Shown piece after piece: positions 1 through 5,536 of a stretch of DNA of 6,815 nt. The DNA comes from CAYSLA01 sp964431685. GTDB lineage: Bacteria; Armatimonadota; UBA5829. A program made the translations under genes and the position numbers. The DNA is taken from the NCBI GenBank assembly GCA_964431685.1, contig CAYSLA010000178.1:1-6815 (forward strand), in the 5' to 3' direction. The notes beneath the pieces were generated by a model. That model ran no database searches. It was not told the origin of the DNA and was given only the letters and a program-made list of their open reading frames with translations. Each line of letters begins with the position of its first letter. The first letter of the stretch is position 1.

Positions 1-5
1 CGGAG

Positions 6-34
6 TTGACAATCTCCGAGGCGGGCGCTATACT
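6..34 (+). promoter_or_regulatory. Sigma70-type promoter for the ffh operon
   Basis: A perfect -35 box TTGACA (6-11) is separated by exactly 17 nt from a -10 box TATACT (29-34) that matches five of six consensus bases. Transcription should start near 40-42. The -35 box sits in the loop of a 5-bp inverted repeat (CGGAG 1-5, CTCCG 14-18), which could be chance or an operator-like dyad. It is the only strong promoter I see in the window, so the ten + strand genes are probably transcribed from here or by read-through from upstream. Confidence 0.8.
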
Positions 35-61
35 TAACAATTGTGTTTGTGTGTGTTTATG

Positions 62-95
62 GGGAAGAGACCTGCATGCGATCTCTTCCCTTTTT
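62..95 (+). terminator. Terminator-like hairpin in the ffh leader
   Basis: GGGAAGAGA (62-70) pairs perfectly with TCTCTTCCC (82-90) around an 11-nt loop, and five T follow directly (91-95), the form of an intrinsic terminator. It lies about 20 nt downstream of the predicted transcription start and 25 nt before the ffh start codon. It could therefore attenuate the operon, end a short RNA of about 55 nt, or terminate an upstream gene whose end overlaps this promoter. A G/T-rich tract (50-58) can also pair with AAACCACA (103-110), enclosing the hairpin and touching the weak ffh ribosome-binding site. Confidence 0.65.
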
Positions 96-120
96 CCTGC
101 TGAAACCACAGGGTTGAGAT

Positions 121-1464
121 GTGTTTGAGAGCCTGACCGAGAAACTGCAGAATGTCTTCAAGAAGCTGCGTAGCAGCGGCGGACTGAGCGAAGCAGAGGT
201 CGGCGAGGCTCTGCGTGAAATCCGTCTGGTTCTGCTGGAAGCCGACGTCAACTTTCGCGTCGTAAAGGACTTCGTCGCGAGGGTCAAGGAACGTGCCGTC
301 GGACAGGACGTCCTGAAGGGGCTCAATCCCGCGCAGCAGGTCGTGAAGATCGTGCACGAGGAGCTGGTTGGGCTTCTTGGCGGCGAGCAGGCGAAGCTGG
401 GTATTGCCCAGCGTCCGCCTACGGTTATTATGGTGGCCGGTCTCCAGGGATCCGGAAAGACCACTACCGTTGCCAAGTTTGCCAGCATGCTCAAGAAGCA
501 GGGCAAACGGCCTTTGTTGGTGGCTGGAGACGTCTACCGGCCTGCGGCGATCAAGCAGTTGCAGACGCTTGGCGAGCAAGTTGGTGTCGATGTTTTCGAC
601 ATCGGCGATGGCCAGGACGCGGTGGCGGTTGCCAAGGGCGCGATGGCGCGCGCGGCCGCCCACGGATACGACCCGGTGATCATAGACGTCGCCGGTCGGT
701 TGCACATTGACGAAGAGATGATGTCGGAGCTCACAAGGCTTCGTGCTTCTGTAGATGTGACTGAGGTTCTGCTGGTTGTCGATGCGATGACCGGTCAGGA
801 CGCCGTCAACGTTGCGCAGCAGTTCAATGAGGCGCTGAACATTGACGGTGTTGTGCTAACAAAACTGGACGGTGACGCCCGTGGTGGGGCGGCCTTGTCC
901 GTCAGGGCGGTTACGGGCAAACCCATCAAGTTTGTCGGTACCAGCGAGAAGATGGACGGGATAGAGCCGTTCTTTCCTGACCGAATGGCCTCGCGCATTT
1001 TGGGGATGGGCGACGTTCTCAGCCTGATCGAGAAAGCACAGGATGCAATCGACCAGGATCAGGCTGCCGAGATGGATCGCAAGCTCCGCGAGAACCGCTT
1101 CGATCTGAACGACTTTCTGTCGCAGCTTCAGAGTATGCGGAAGATGGGGCCTTTGGAGCAGATATTAGGCATGATCCCCGGGATTGGGGCCGCAAAGGAG
1201 CTGAAAGACGCTAAGATCGACGAAAGCCAGCTCAAGCGTGTGGAGGCGATCCTCCAATCGATGACAAACGATGAGCGGGCAGACCCATCGCTGCTCAACG
1301 GCAGTCGCCGGAGACGTATAGCCGCGGGAAGCGGTACGACGGTCCACGACGTAAATCAGGTGATGGGCCAGTTCAATGAGATGCGGAAGATGATTCGGAT
1401 GATTACGGGGTCTGAGAAGGCCGGTAAGAAACGGATGCGGCTTCCCGGGATGCGCCTGGGATAG
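121..1464 (+). CDS. ffh: Signal recognition particle GTPase Ffh (SRP54)
   Basis: Ffh binds SRP RNA and signal sequences of nascent proteins and, with its receptor FtsY, delivers ribosomes to the membrane translocon. At 447 residues it has the usual length. An N domain (about 1-88) is followed by the GTPase domain: P-loop GLQGSGKTT (107-115), the SRP-specific DVYRPAAIKQL box (137-147), G3 DVAGR (189-193), TKLDGDARGG (247-256) and GTSEK (273-277). The methionine-rich M domain (about 310-447) carries SRRRRIAAGSG (395-405), typical of the RNA-binding helix. The G3 motif has Val where Thr is normal. The start is GTG, preceded by a weak AGGG at 110-113; an ATG at 119 is out of frame. The TAG stop is followed by a 32-nt gap to rpsP. 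Confidence 0.98.
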   Translation: MFESLTEKLQNVFKKLRSSGGLSEAEVGEALREIRLVLLEADVNFRVVKDFVARVKERAVGQDVLKGLNPAQQVVKIVHEELVGLLGGEQAKLGIAQRPPTVIMVAGLQGSGKTTTVAKFASMLKKQGKRPLLVAGDVYRPAAIKQLQTLGEQVGVDVFDIGDGQDAVAVAKGAMARAAAHGYDPVIIDVAGRLHIDEEMMSELTRLRASVDVTEVLLVVDAMTGQDAVNVAQQFNEALNIDGVVLTKLDGDARGGAALSVRAVTGKPIKFVGTSEKMDGIEPFFPDRMASRILGMGDVLSLIEKAQDAIDQDQAAEMDRKLRENRFDLNDFLSQLQSMRKMGPLEQILGMIPGIGAAKELKDAKIDESQLKRVEAILQSMTNDERADPSLLNGSRRRRIAAGSGTTVHDVNQVMGQFNEMRKMIRMITGSEKAGKKRMRLPGMRLG

Positions 1465-1483
1465 GATTGTAAGGCTGAGAGTT

Positions 1484-1489
1484 AGGAGG
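1484..1489 (+). promoter_or_regulatory. Strong Shine-Dalgarno fixing the TTG start of rpsP
   Basis: AGGAGG lies 7 nt upstream of TTG at 1497. The encoded protein then begins MVRIRLKRLG, exactly as S16 proteins begin, so TTG is the start codon although it is a weak one. Confidence 0.9.
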
Positions 1490-1496
1490 CTTTTAG

Positions 1497-1949
1497 TTGG
1501 TTAGAATAAGACTGAAGAGGCTTGGTGCCAAGAAGCGACCGTTCTACAGACTGGTTGCTGCAGATCAGCGATGTGCCAGAGACGGACGGTTTATCGAGAT
1601 GCTGGGCTACTACGACCCGACCACGGAACCGACCACGATAAACGTGAAGAAAGACAGAGTGGAGTATTGGCTGGGCTGCGGCGCGCAGCCGACCGACACC
1701 GCCCGTGCTCTTCTCAAGGTAACCGGTTTCTTTGGTGGACCGACTGAGAAGCCGGCCCGAGTTAAGGGTAAGGCCAAGGCCAAGGCGGCCGCACAGACTG
1801 CCGCGGCCGCGGCGGAAACCCCTGCAGCCACGGAAACGGCTGCCGCGGAAGCCGCTCCGGCGGAGTCTCCTGCTGCAGAAACCGCAGTTGAGGACGCGCC
1901 TGCGGCCGAAACGGCCGCTGAGGCTGCTCCTGTTGAGGGAGATGCCTGA
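1497..1949 (+). CDS. rpsP: 30S ribosomal protein S16 with alanine-rich tail
   Basis: S16 is a 30S subunit protein needed for assembly of the 16S rRNA 5' domain. The conserved body is residues 1 to about 85, with the family signature RIRLKRLGAKKRPFYRLV (3-20) and GRFIEMLGYYDP (30-41), then the PTDTARALLKVTGFF region (65-79). Residues from about 86 to 150 form an extension: first a basic stretch (KGKAKAKAA), then a repetitive Ala/Glu/Pro/Thr segment built of motifs such as AAETA and AAPVE. The whole protein is 150 residues against roughly 80-90 for a minimal S16. Similar tails occur in some high-GC bacteria; the tail is presumably disordered and solvent exposed. The start is TTG with a strong Shine-Dalgarno. 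It is followed by an 87-nt gap that contains a hairpin. Confidence 0.97.
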   Translation: MVRIRLKRLGAKKRPFYRLVAADQRCARDGRFIEMLGYYDPTTEPTTINVKKDRVEYWLGCGAQPTDTARALLKVTGFFGGPTEKPARVKGKAKAKAAAQTAAAAAETPAATETAAAEAAPAESPAAETAVEDAPAAETAAEAAPVEGDA

Positions 1950-1975
1950 CGCGGCGAGTTTTGTGTGGGGCCGGA

Positions 1976-2014
1976 GTTGCCGCGGTTTGGGTTGATCTGA
2001 CCCGCTGCGGCAGT
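1976..2014 (+). other. Imperfect hairpin between rpsP and khpA
   Basis: GCCGCGGT (1979-1986) pairs with GCTGCGGC (2004-2011), including two G-U pairs. After a two-base bulge, GGG (1989-1991) pairs with CCC (2001-2003) around a 9-nt loop, and weaker pairs extend the base to 1976 and 2014. No T-run follows, so it is not an intrinsic terminator. It could be an RNA processing or stabilising element between the highly expressed ribosomal gene and the downstream genes, or affect khpA translation, whose start lies 22 nt beyond. Confidence 0.45.
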
Positions 2015-2036
2015 GTGGTGATTGCGCCGTTGGCGT

Positions 2037-2285
2037 ATGGAGTTTGATGGATTGAAAGATCTGGTTGAGATCCTGGTCAAGGCTCTTGTAGATAGCCCGG
2101 AGTCCGTTGTCGTGAATGAGGTCGACGAGGGGCAGTCGATGATGACCTACGAGGTCAGCGTCGCCCCTGATGACCTTGGCAAGATTATCGGAAGACAGGG
2201 TAGAGTAGCTAATGCGCTTCGAACCGTGGCGAAGGCTGCCGCGATTAAGAGTCACAAGAGCGTCTACGTCAAGATCGTGCAGTAG
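2037..2285 (+). CDS. khpA: KH-domain RNA-binding protein KhpA
   Basis: This 82-residue single-KH-domain protein belongs to the family found between rpsP and rimM in many bacteria. In Gram-positive species KhpA pairs with KhpB/EloR, binds RNA and influences cell elongation and division; its molecular role here is inferred. The N-terminal helix (LKDLVEILVKALVDSPE, 6-22) and the segment APDDLGKIIGRQGRVANALR (43-62) with the GxxG loop GRQG (52-55) are diagnostic. The ATG at 2037 gives the usual N-terminus. A TTG at 2022 would add five residues (MRRWR), and neither start has a well-placed Shine-Dalgarno. Its stop is 2 nt before rimM, so the two are probably translationally coupled. Confidence 0.93.
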   Translation: MEFDGLKDLVEILVKALVDSPESVVVNEVDEGQSMMTYEVSVAPDDLGKIIGRQGRVANALRTVAKAAAIKSHKSVYVKIVQ

Positions 2286-2287
2286 AT

Positions 2288-2818
2288 ATGACGTCTTCTT
2301 CTGACCGAGATATAGTCATCGGGAAGATCGTGGCGCCTTTTGGGATTCGAGGCGAGGTCAAGGTGCTCCGACTCACGGACTTCCCTGAGAGGTTTGACGC
2401 TGGCCGGGAGGTGATGGCAAAGCAGGCCGATGGCAATCTGAGGCCGCTTAAGATCACCGACAGCCGGGAGTACAAAGACGGGATGGTCCTGCGGTTCGAG
2501 GGGATTGGCAACAGAACTGAGGCCGAGGAGTTGCGGGGCACGCAACTGGTCATCGAAGAGTGCGAGTTGGAGAGTCTGTCCGGGGACTCGTACTATCTCT
2601 TTCAGCTCGTTGGACTCAAGGTATTCACGGAAGACGGGCGCGAGCTGGGCGTAGTTGCGGACATCCTACAGGGCGGCGCAAATGATGTCTATGTGACTGA
2701 CAGCGGCATTCTGATCCCCGCCATCCGGGATGTGGTAAAGAAAGTCGACCTGGAATGCGGGCGGATAACGATTTGGCCGATGCCGGGTCTGCTTCCGGAT
2801 GATAAAGGCTCGCGCTAG
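2288..2818 (+). CDS. rimM: Ribosome maturation factor RimM
   Basis: RimM binds the 30S head through protein S19 and helps mature the 3' domain of 16S rRNA. The 176-residue protein has the two expected parts. The N-terminal RimM barrel holds VIGKIVAPFGIRGEVKV (10-26) and the GNRTEAEELRGTQL segment (74-87). The C-terminal PRC-barrel domain (about 101-165) holds YYLFQLVGLKV (102-112), GGANDVYVT (129-137), ILIPAI (141-146) and VKKVDLECGRITI (150-162). Length and motif order are normal. It starts with ATG 2 nt after khpA and lacks an obvious Shine-Dalgarno, pointing to coupled translation. trmD follows after 4 nt, a pairing found in most bacteria. Confidence 0.97.
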   Translation: MTSSSDRDIVIGKIVAPFGIRGEVKVLRLTDFPERFDAGREVMAKQADGNLRPLKITDSREYKDGMVLRFEGIGNRTEAEELRGTQLVIEECELESLSGDSYYLFQLVGLKVFTEDGRELGVVADILQGGANDVYVTDSGILIPAIRDVVKKVDLECGRITIWPMPGLLPDDKGSR

Positions 2819-2822
2819 TTGA

Positions 2823-3548
2823 ATGCATATTGATATACTGACCACTTTTCCGGGCATTATCGAGGATGCTTTCGGGGAGAGTATCATCAGCAGAGCGCGG
2901 GAACGCGGACTTGTGAGCATCGAAGCGGTAAACCTGCGGGATTTTACTCACGACGCGCACCGCACTACCGACGATGCACCGTACGGCGGCGGCCCCGGTA
3001 TGGTGATGAAGTGCGAGCCGGTCTTTGAGGCTGTGGAGTCTATCATATCCACGGCTGTCGGGGTGAGCCCTAGAGTGGTTATGCTGACCCCGCAGGGCAG
3101 ACGGTTTGATCAGAAGATCGCCGAAGAGCTTGCGAAAGAGAGTCATCTCATTCTGATCTGTGGTCGCTACGAGGGGTTCGACGAGCGAATCCGTGAGCAC
3201 CTAGTCGATGATGAGATGTCGATTGGTGACTATGTGCTGACCGGTGGCGAACCGGCGGCAATTGTGATAGTAGACGCGGTGGCCAGGCTGATACCTGGGG
3301 TGCTGGGAGATGACTCCAGTGCGGAGGCGGAATCGTTCTCCAGCGGGTTGCTGGAGTATCCGCAATATACCAGGCCGGCCCAGTTCCGCGGATGGAATGT
3401 GCCGGAGGTGTTGCTTTCGGGCAATCACGCTGAGATCGCGAAGTGGCGTAGGCGGCAAGCGATTGAGCGGACGCGGGACCGACGTCCCGATATGCTCGAC
3501 GCTGCACCGCTCACCGACAAAGAGAAGAAAGAACTTGGCCTGACCTAA
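2823..3548 (+). CDS. trmD: tRNA (guanine37-N1)-methyltransferase TrmD
   Basis: TrmD uses S-adenosylmethionine to methylate N1 of G37 next to the anticodon, preventing +1 frameshifting. It is a SPOUT-family dimer with a deep trefoil knot. At 241 residues it is full length. Visible motifs are HRTTDDAPYGGGPGMVM (46-62), the knot strands LTPQGRRFDQ (88-97), LICGRYEGFDER (111-122) and SIGDYVLTGGEP (133-144), then IPGVLG (157-162) and GLLEYPQYTRP (175-185). The catalytic Arg (R154 in E. coli) is conserved as R155. The proposed general base Asp169 aligns without gaps to Glu170 here, which is unusual. The ATG start lies 4 nt after rimM. The stop is followed by the structured leader of rplS. Confidence 0.97.
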   Translation: MHIDILTTFPGIIEDAFGESIISRARERGLVSIEAVNLRDFTHDAHRTTDDAPYGGGPGMVMKCEPVFEAVESIISTAVGVSPRVVMLTPQGRRFDQKIAEELAKESHLILICGRYEGFDERIREHLVDDEMSIGDYVLTGGEPAAIVIVDAVARLIPGVLGDDSSAEAESFSSGLLEYPQYTRPAQFRGWNVPEVLLSGNHAEIAKWRRRQAIERTRDRRPDMLDAAPLTDKEKKELGLT

Positions 3549-3661
3549 GCTTTGCTTCGCGGGCGTGTGCCCCGAAGCTTCGAGACAAACGCCCGAGAAG
3601 CGAAGCATAGGGCGTAACGATTTCGAAACGCAGGTAGACCAGACCATGAACACTGTTTTAC
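3549..3661 (+). promoter_or_regulatory. Structured leader of rplS with two alternative folds
   Basis: This gap is packed with complementary segments. In fold 1, TGCTTCGC (3553-3560) pairs with GCGAAGCA (3600-3607) and GGGCGT (3561-3566) pairs with ACGCCC (3589-3594), enclosing the palindrome CGAAGCTTCG (3573-3582). In fold 2, GCTTCG (3554-3559) plus GGGC (3561-3564) pair with GCCC (3569-3572) plus CGAAGC (3573-3578) around a GTGT loop, while ACGCCC (3589-3594) pairs instead with GGGCGT (3610-3615). The folds exclude each other. No T-run follows, so control would act on translation or RNA decay. L19 autoregulatory leaders are known in other phyla; whether this is one is inference. Confidence 0.5.
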
Positions 3662-3668
3662 GGAGGAG
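3662..3668 (+). promoter_or_regulatory. Strong Shine-Dalgarno fixing the TTG start of rplS
   Basis: GGAGGAG ends 4 nt before TTG at 3673 (GGAGG ends 6 nt before it). The protein then begins MNIIDQIEFEQM, the usual L19 N-terminus. In-frame starts further upstream (GTG 3565, ATG 3646) would translate the structured leader and have no ribosome-binding site. Confidence 0.88.
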
Positions 3669-3672
3669 TACG

Positions 3673-4023
3673 TTGAATATCATCGATCAAATCGAATTCG
3701 AGCAGATGAGAACCGATGCGCCTGATTTTGGGCCGGGCGATACCGTTCGCGTTCATCAGCGGGTAATCGAGGGCAGCAAGGAGCGAATCCAGGTCTTCGA
3801 GGGTGTCGTGATTGCGACAAAAGACGGTGGGCTGAGGTCGGCTTTTACCGTCCGGAAGCTGTCCCACGGTATCGGCGTGGAAAGAGCATACATGCTGCAC
3901 TCGCCGCGGATTGCCAGAATAGAAGTCATTAGACGCGGTGCCGTGCGCAGAGCGAAGCTCTACTATCTGCGTGGAAAGATCGGAAAAGCCACAAAGATCA
4001 AAGAGCGCCGGACAGCAAGATGA
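3673..4023 (+). CDS. rplS: 50S ribosomal protein L19
   Basis: L19 lies at the 30S-50S interface of the ribosome. The 116-residue protein has the family length and its motifs in order: FGPGDTVRVHQRVIEGSKERIQVFEGVVIA (19-48), with the RIQVFEGVVI core, TVRKLSHGIGVER (59-71), the SPRI segment (77-80) and the basic C-terminus VRRAKLYYLRGKIGKATKIKER (91-112). The start is TTG, chosen from the strong Shine-Dalgarno at 3662-3668 and family alignment. A 124-nt gap with strong secondary structure separates it from trmD, the largest gap in the operon. Its stop overlaps the lepB start in an ATGA, so the two are likely translationally coupled. Confidence 0.97.
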   Translation: MNIIDQIEFEQMRTDAPDFGPGDTVRVHQRVIEGSKERIQVFEGVVIATKDGGLRSAFTVRKLSHGIGVERAYMLHSPRIARIEVIRRGAVRRAKLYYLRGKIGKATKIKERRTAR

Positions 4024-4910
4024 CGCCTCCCGCACCGGGGATTACGGAGCGATTGGCCAACATGAGCATTCCTACTGTGCTCATCGTGATTGCCGTGCTT
4101 CTGGCCATCCGGTTCCTGTTGGGAAGGAACTCCAACAAGACGGTGAAATCGGTCGCCGAAACGGCCGAGTCGCTCGCGGTCGCCCTGGCTCTGGTGTTTC
4201 TTATCATCAGGCCGTTTCTGATTCAAGCGTTCTATATCCCGTCAGCTTCTATGCACCCGACGCTGCTGGAGTCTGACCGTCTGATGGTGAACAAGCTCAT
4301 CTACAGATTCCGTGAACCCAGTCACGGGGACATTGTGGTTTTCAAAGCCCCGCCGGAGGCCGATCCCGCCGGGCAGGAGCGGGACTTCATCAAGAGGGTC
4401 ATTGCGGTTCCTGGCGATGTCGTTCGTATCACACCCGGGTATGTCGTGGTGGGCAACTTTGAATACAATCATGCCGACCTGCGCCGGGCTTTGGCCGGAT
4501 ATGCCAGGAGGGGCGCTGATGGAGCTGTCAAACTGATGAACGACAACGTGTTGGTTGATGGTCAGCTTGTCAGCAAGTCAGAGGTTGCGACCGCTTTGTC
4601 TGGTAATGCCGCGGACAAGGTGAAGATTGTGCCCGGCAAGGTCTATGTCAACGGGGATGTCAAGAACGAACGATACACCGCGGAGGATCCGGACCTGCCG
4701 TACCCGTTGCCACAGACGAACCCTGAATGGATCATTACGAAGGACGGTGTGCAGTTCGTCAAGATCCCCAAGGGGAGATTGCTGGTCTGTGGCGACAATC
4801 GCAACGACTCCAACGATAGTCGTTTTTGGGGACTGCTGGATCGGAAGAGGGTTCTGGGCAAGGCGATGTTCATTTTCTGGCCACCCAACAGGATTCGGTG
4901 GATACAGTAG
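4020..4910 (+). CDS. lepB: Signal peptidase I (LepB), long-insert form
   Basis: This membrane enzyme cuts signal peptides from exported proteins with a Ser-Lys dyad. Two hydrophobic segments, about 17-36 and 51-69, anchor the N-terminus. The nucleophile is Ser77 in PSASMHPTL (74-82). Box C is HGDIVVF (102-108), the general base Lys125 is in KRVIAVPGD (125-133), and box E is GDNRNDSNDSRFWG (258-271). Residues about 134-235 hold a large insertion between the catalytic Lys and box E, with three related strands: VRITPGYVVVGN (135-146), NVLVDGQLV (176-184) and VKIVPGKVYVNG (201-212). At 296 residues it is longer than the roughly 180 of compact Firmicutes enzymes. The start overlaps the rplS stop by 4 nt. 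An internal ATG at 4062 is a less likely start, although it would keep both hydrophobic segments. Confidence 0.95.
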   Translation: MTPPAPGITERLANMSIPTVLIVIAVLLAIRFLLGRNSNKTVKSVAETAESLAVALALVFLIIRPFLIQAFYIPSASMHPTLLESDRLMVNKLIYRFREPSHGDIVVFKAPPEADPAGQERDFIKRVIAVPGDVVRITPGYVVVGNFEYNHADLRRALAGYARRGADGAVKLMNDNVLVDGQLVSKSEVATALSGNAADKVKIVPGKVYVNGDVKNERYTAEDPDLPYPLPQTNPEWIITKDGVQFVKIPKGRLLVCGDNRNDSNDSRFWGLLDRKRVLGKAMFIFWPPNRIRWIQ

Positions 4911-5536
4911 ACTGCTGGGAGTATGAGCGGGCCGCCTGGGCGAACGGAATGCTCTGTGTGGCGGGGTTGGACGAAGCGGGCAGGGGACCGCTGGCAGGCC
5001 CGGTGGTGGCCGCCGCAGTTGTTCTGCCGCGGGACTTCGAGATGTCGGGCGTCCGGGATTCGAAGCAGCTATCCGCGGTCGCGAGAGACAGGGCTTACGA
5101 CAGAATCCTGACCGAGGCTGTCTCAGTTGGGGTTGGAGTCGTCGAACCCGATGAGATTGACAGGATAAACATACTACAGGCTACACACACTGCGATGAGG
5201 GCGGCGCTGAGTAATATCAGTGCCGCTTTTGACTTTGTACTTGTGGACGGCCTCGCTGTTCCCGGACTGCCGGTTAGCAGCAGGGCGATCGTCAAAGGCG
5301 ACGCAAAGAGCGTATCCATTGGCGCCGCGTCGATTGTCGCAAAAGTTACCAGGGACAGGATTATGGAAGAGATGGATCAGCGCTACCCTGAGTATGGTTT
5401 CGCTTCTCACAAAGGCTACTGCACAAGAGAGCACTTGTCCGCCATCGACGCCCACGGTCCCTGTCCGTGCCATCGAAAGAGCTTTGCGCCTGTGGCAGAG
5501 AGGTTGGCAAATTGTCGTCTCCCCGGTCTAGACTAG
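4898..5536 (+). CDS. rnhB: Ribonuclease HII
   Basis: RNase HII cleaves RNA in RNA-DNA hybrids and starts removal of single ribonucleotides from DNA. Four acidic active-site residues are visible: Asp25 and Glu26 in AGLDEAGRGPLAGPVVAAAV (22-41), Asp117 in LVDG (115-118) and Asp153 in ASIVAKVTRDR (144-154). VRDSKQLS (52-59), GFASHKGYCTREH (167-179) and GPCPCHRKSFAPV (187-199) are further family signatures. The start is taken as GTG 4898, preceded by AGGA at 4890-4893, because the WEYERAAWANG segment before DEAGRG matches the family N-terminus. This gives 212 residues and a 13-nt overlap with lepB. ATG 4949 would remove that segment, and ATG 4826 would overlap lepB by 85 nt. Confidence 0.95.
   Translation: MDTVDCWEYERAAWANGMLCVAGLDEAGRGPLAGPVVAAAVVLPRDFEMSGVRDSKQLSAVARDRAYDRILTEAVSVGVGVVEPDEIDRINILQATHTAMRAALSNISAAFDFVLVDGLAVPGLPVSSRAIVKGDAKSVSIGAASIVAKVTRDRIMEEMDQRYPEYGFASHKGYCTREHLSAIDAHGPCPCHRKSFAPVAERLANCRLPGLD
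5498..5503 (+). promoter_or_regulatory. Shine-Dalgarno favouring the TTG start of yraN
   Basis: GAGAGG lies 8 nt before TTG at 5512, inside the end of rnhB. The alternative GTG at 5467 has no purine-rich site before it and would add 15 residues not expected in the family. Confidence 0.6.

Noticed and set aside
59..103. A 14-codon ATG frame crossing the leader terminator, as a possible leader peptide
   Set aside because: It has no Shine-Dalgarno and no run of regulatory codons. A frame of this length is expected by chance.
34..705. Long antisense frame opposite ffh
   Set aside because: It is a shadow of the ffh codons; its protein is low-complexity and unrecognisable, and ffh is certain.
1482..2255. 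Antisense frames opposite rpsP and khpA rich in Ser, Arg and Gly
   Set aside because: They mirror the Ala-rich S16 tail and the khpA codons; no ribosome-binding site or family resemblance.
3565..3672. N-terminal extension of L19 from GTG 3565 or ATG 3646
   Set aside because: The upstream starts lack ribosome-binding sites, the extension does not resemble L19, and TTG 3673 has a strong Shine-Dalgarno and gives the family N-terminus.
4826..4897. RNase HII starting at ATG 4826
   Set aside because: It would overlap lepB by 85 nt and add residues unlike the family. GTG 4898 with AGGA before it fits better.
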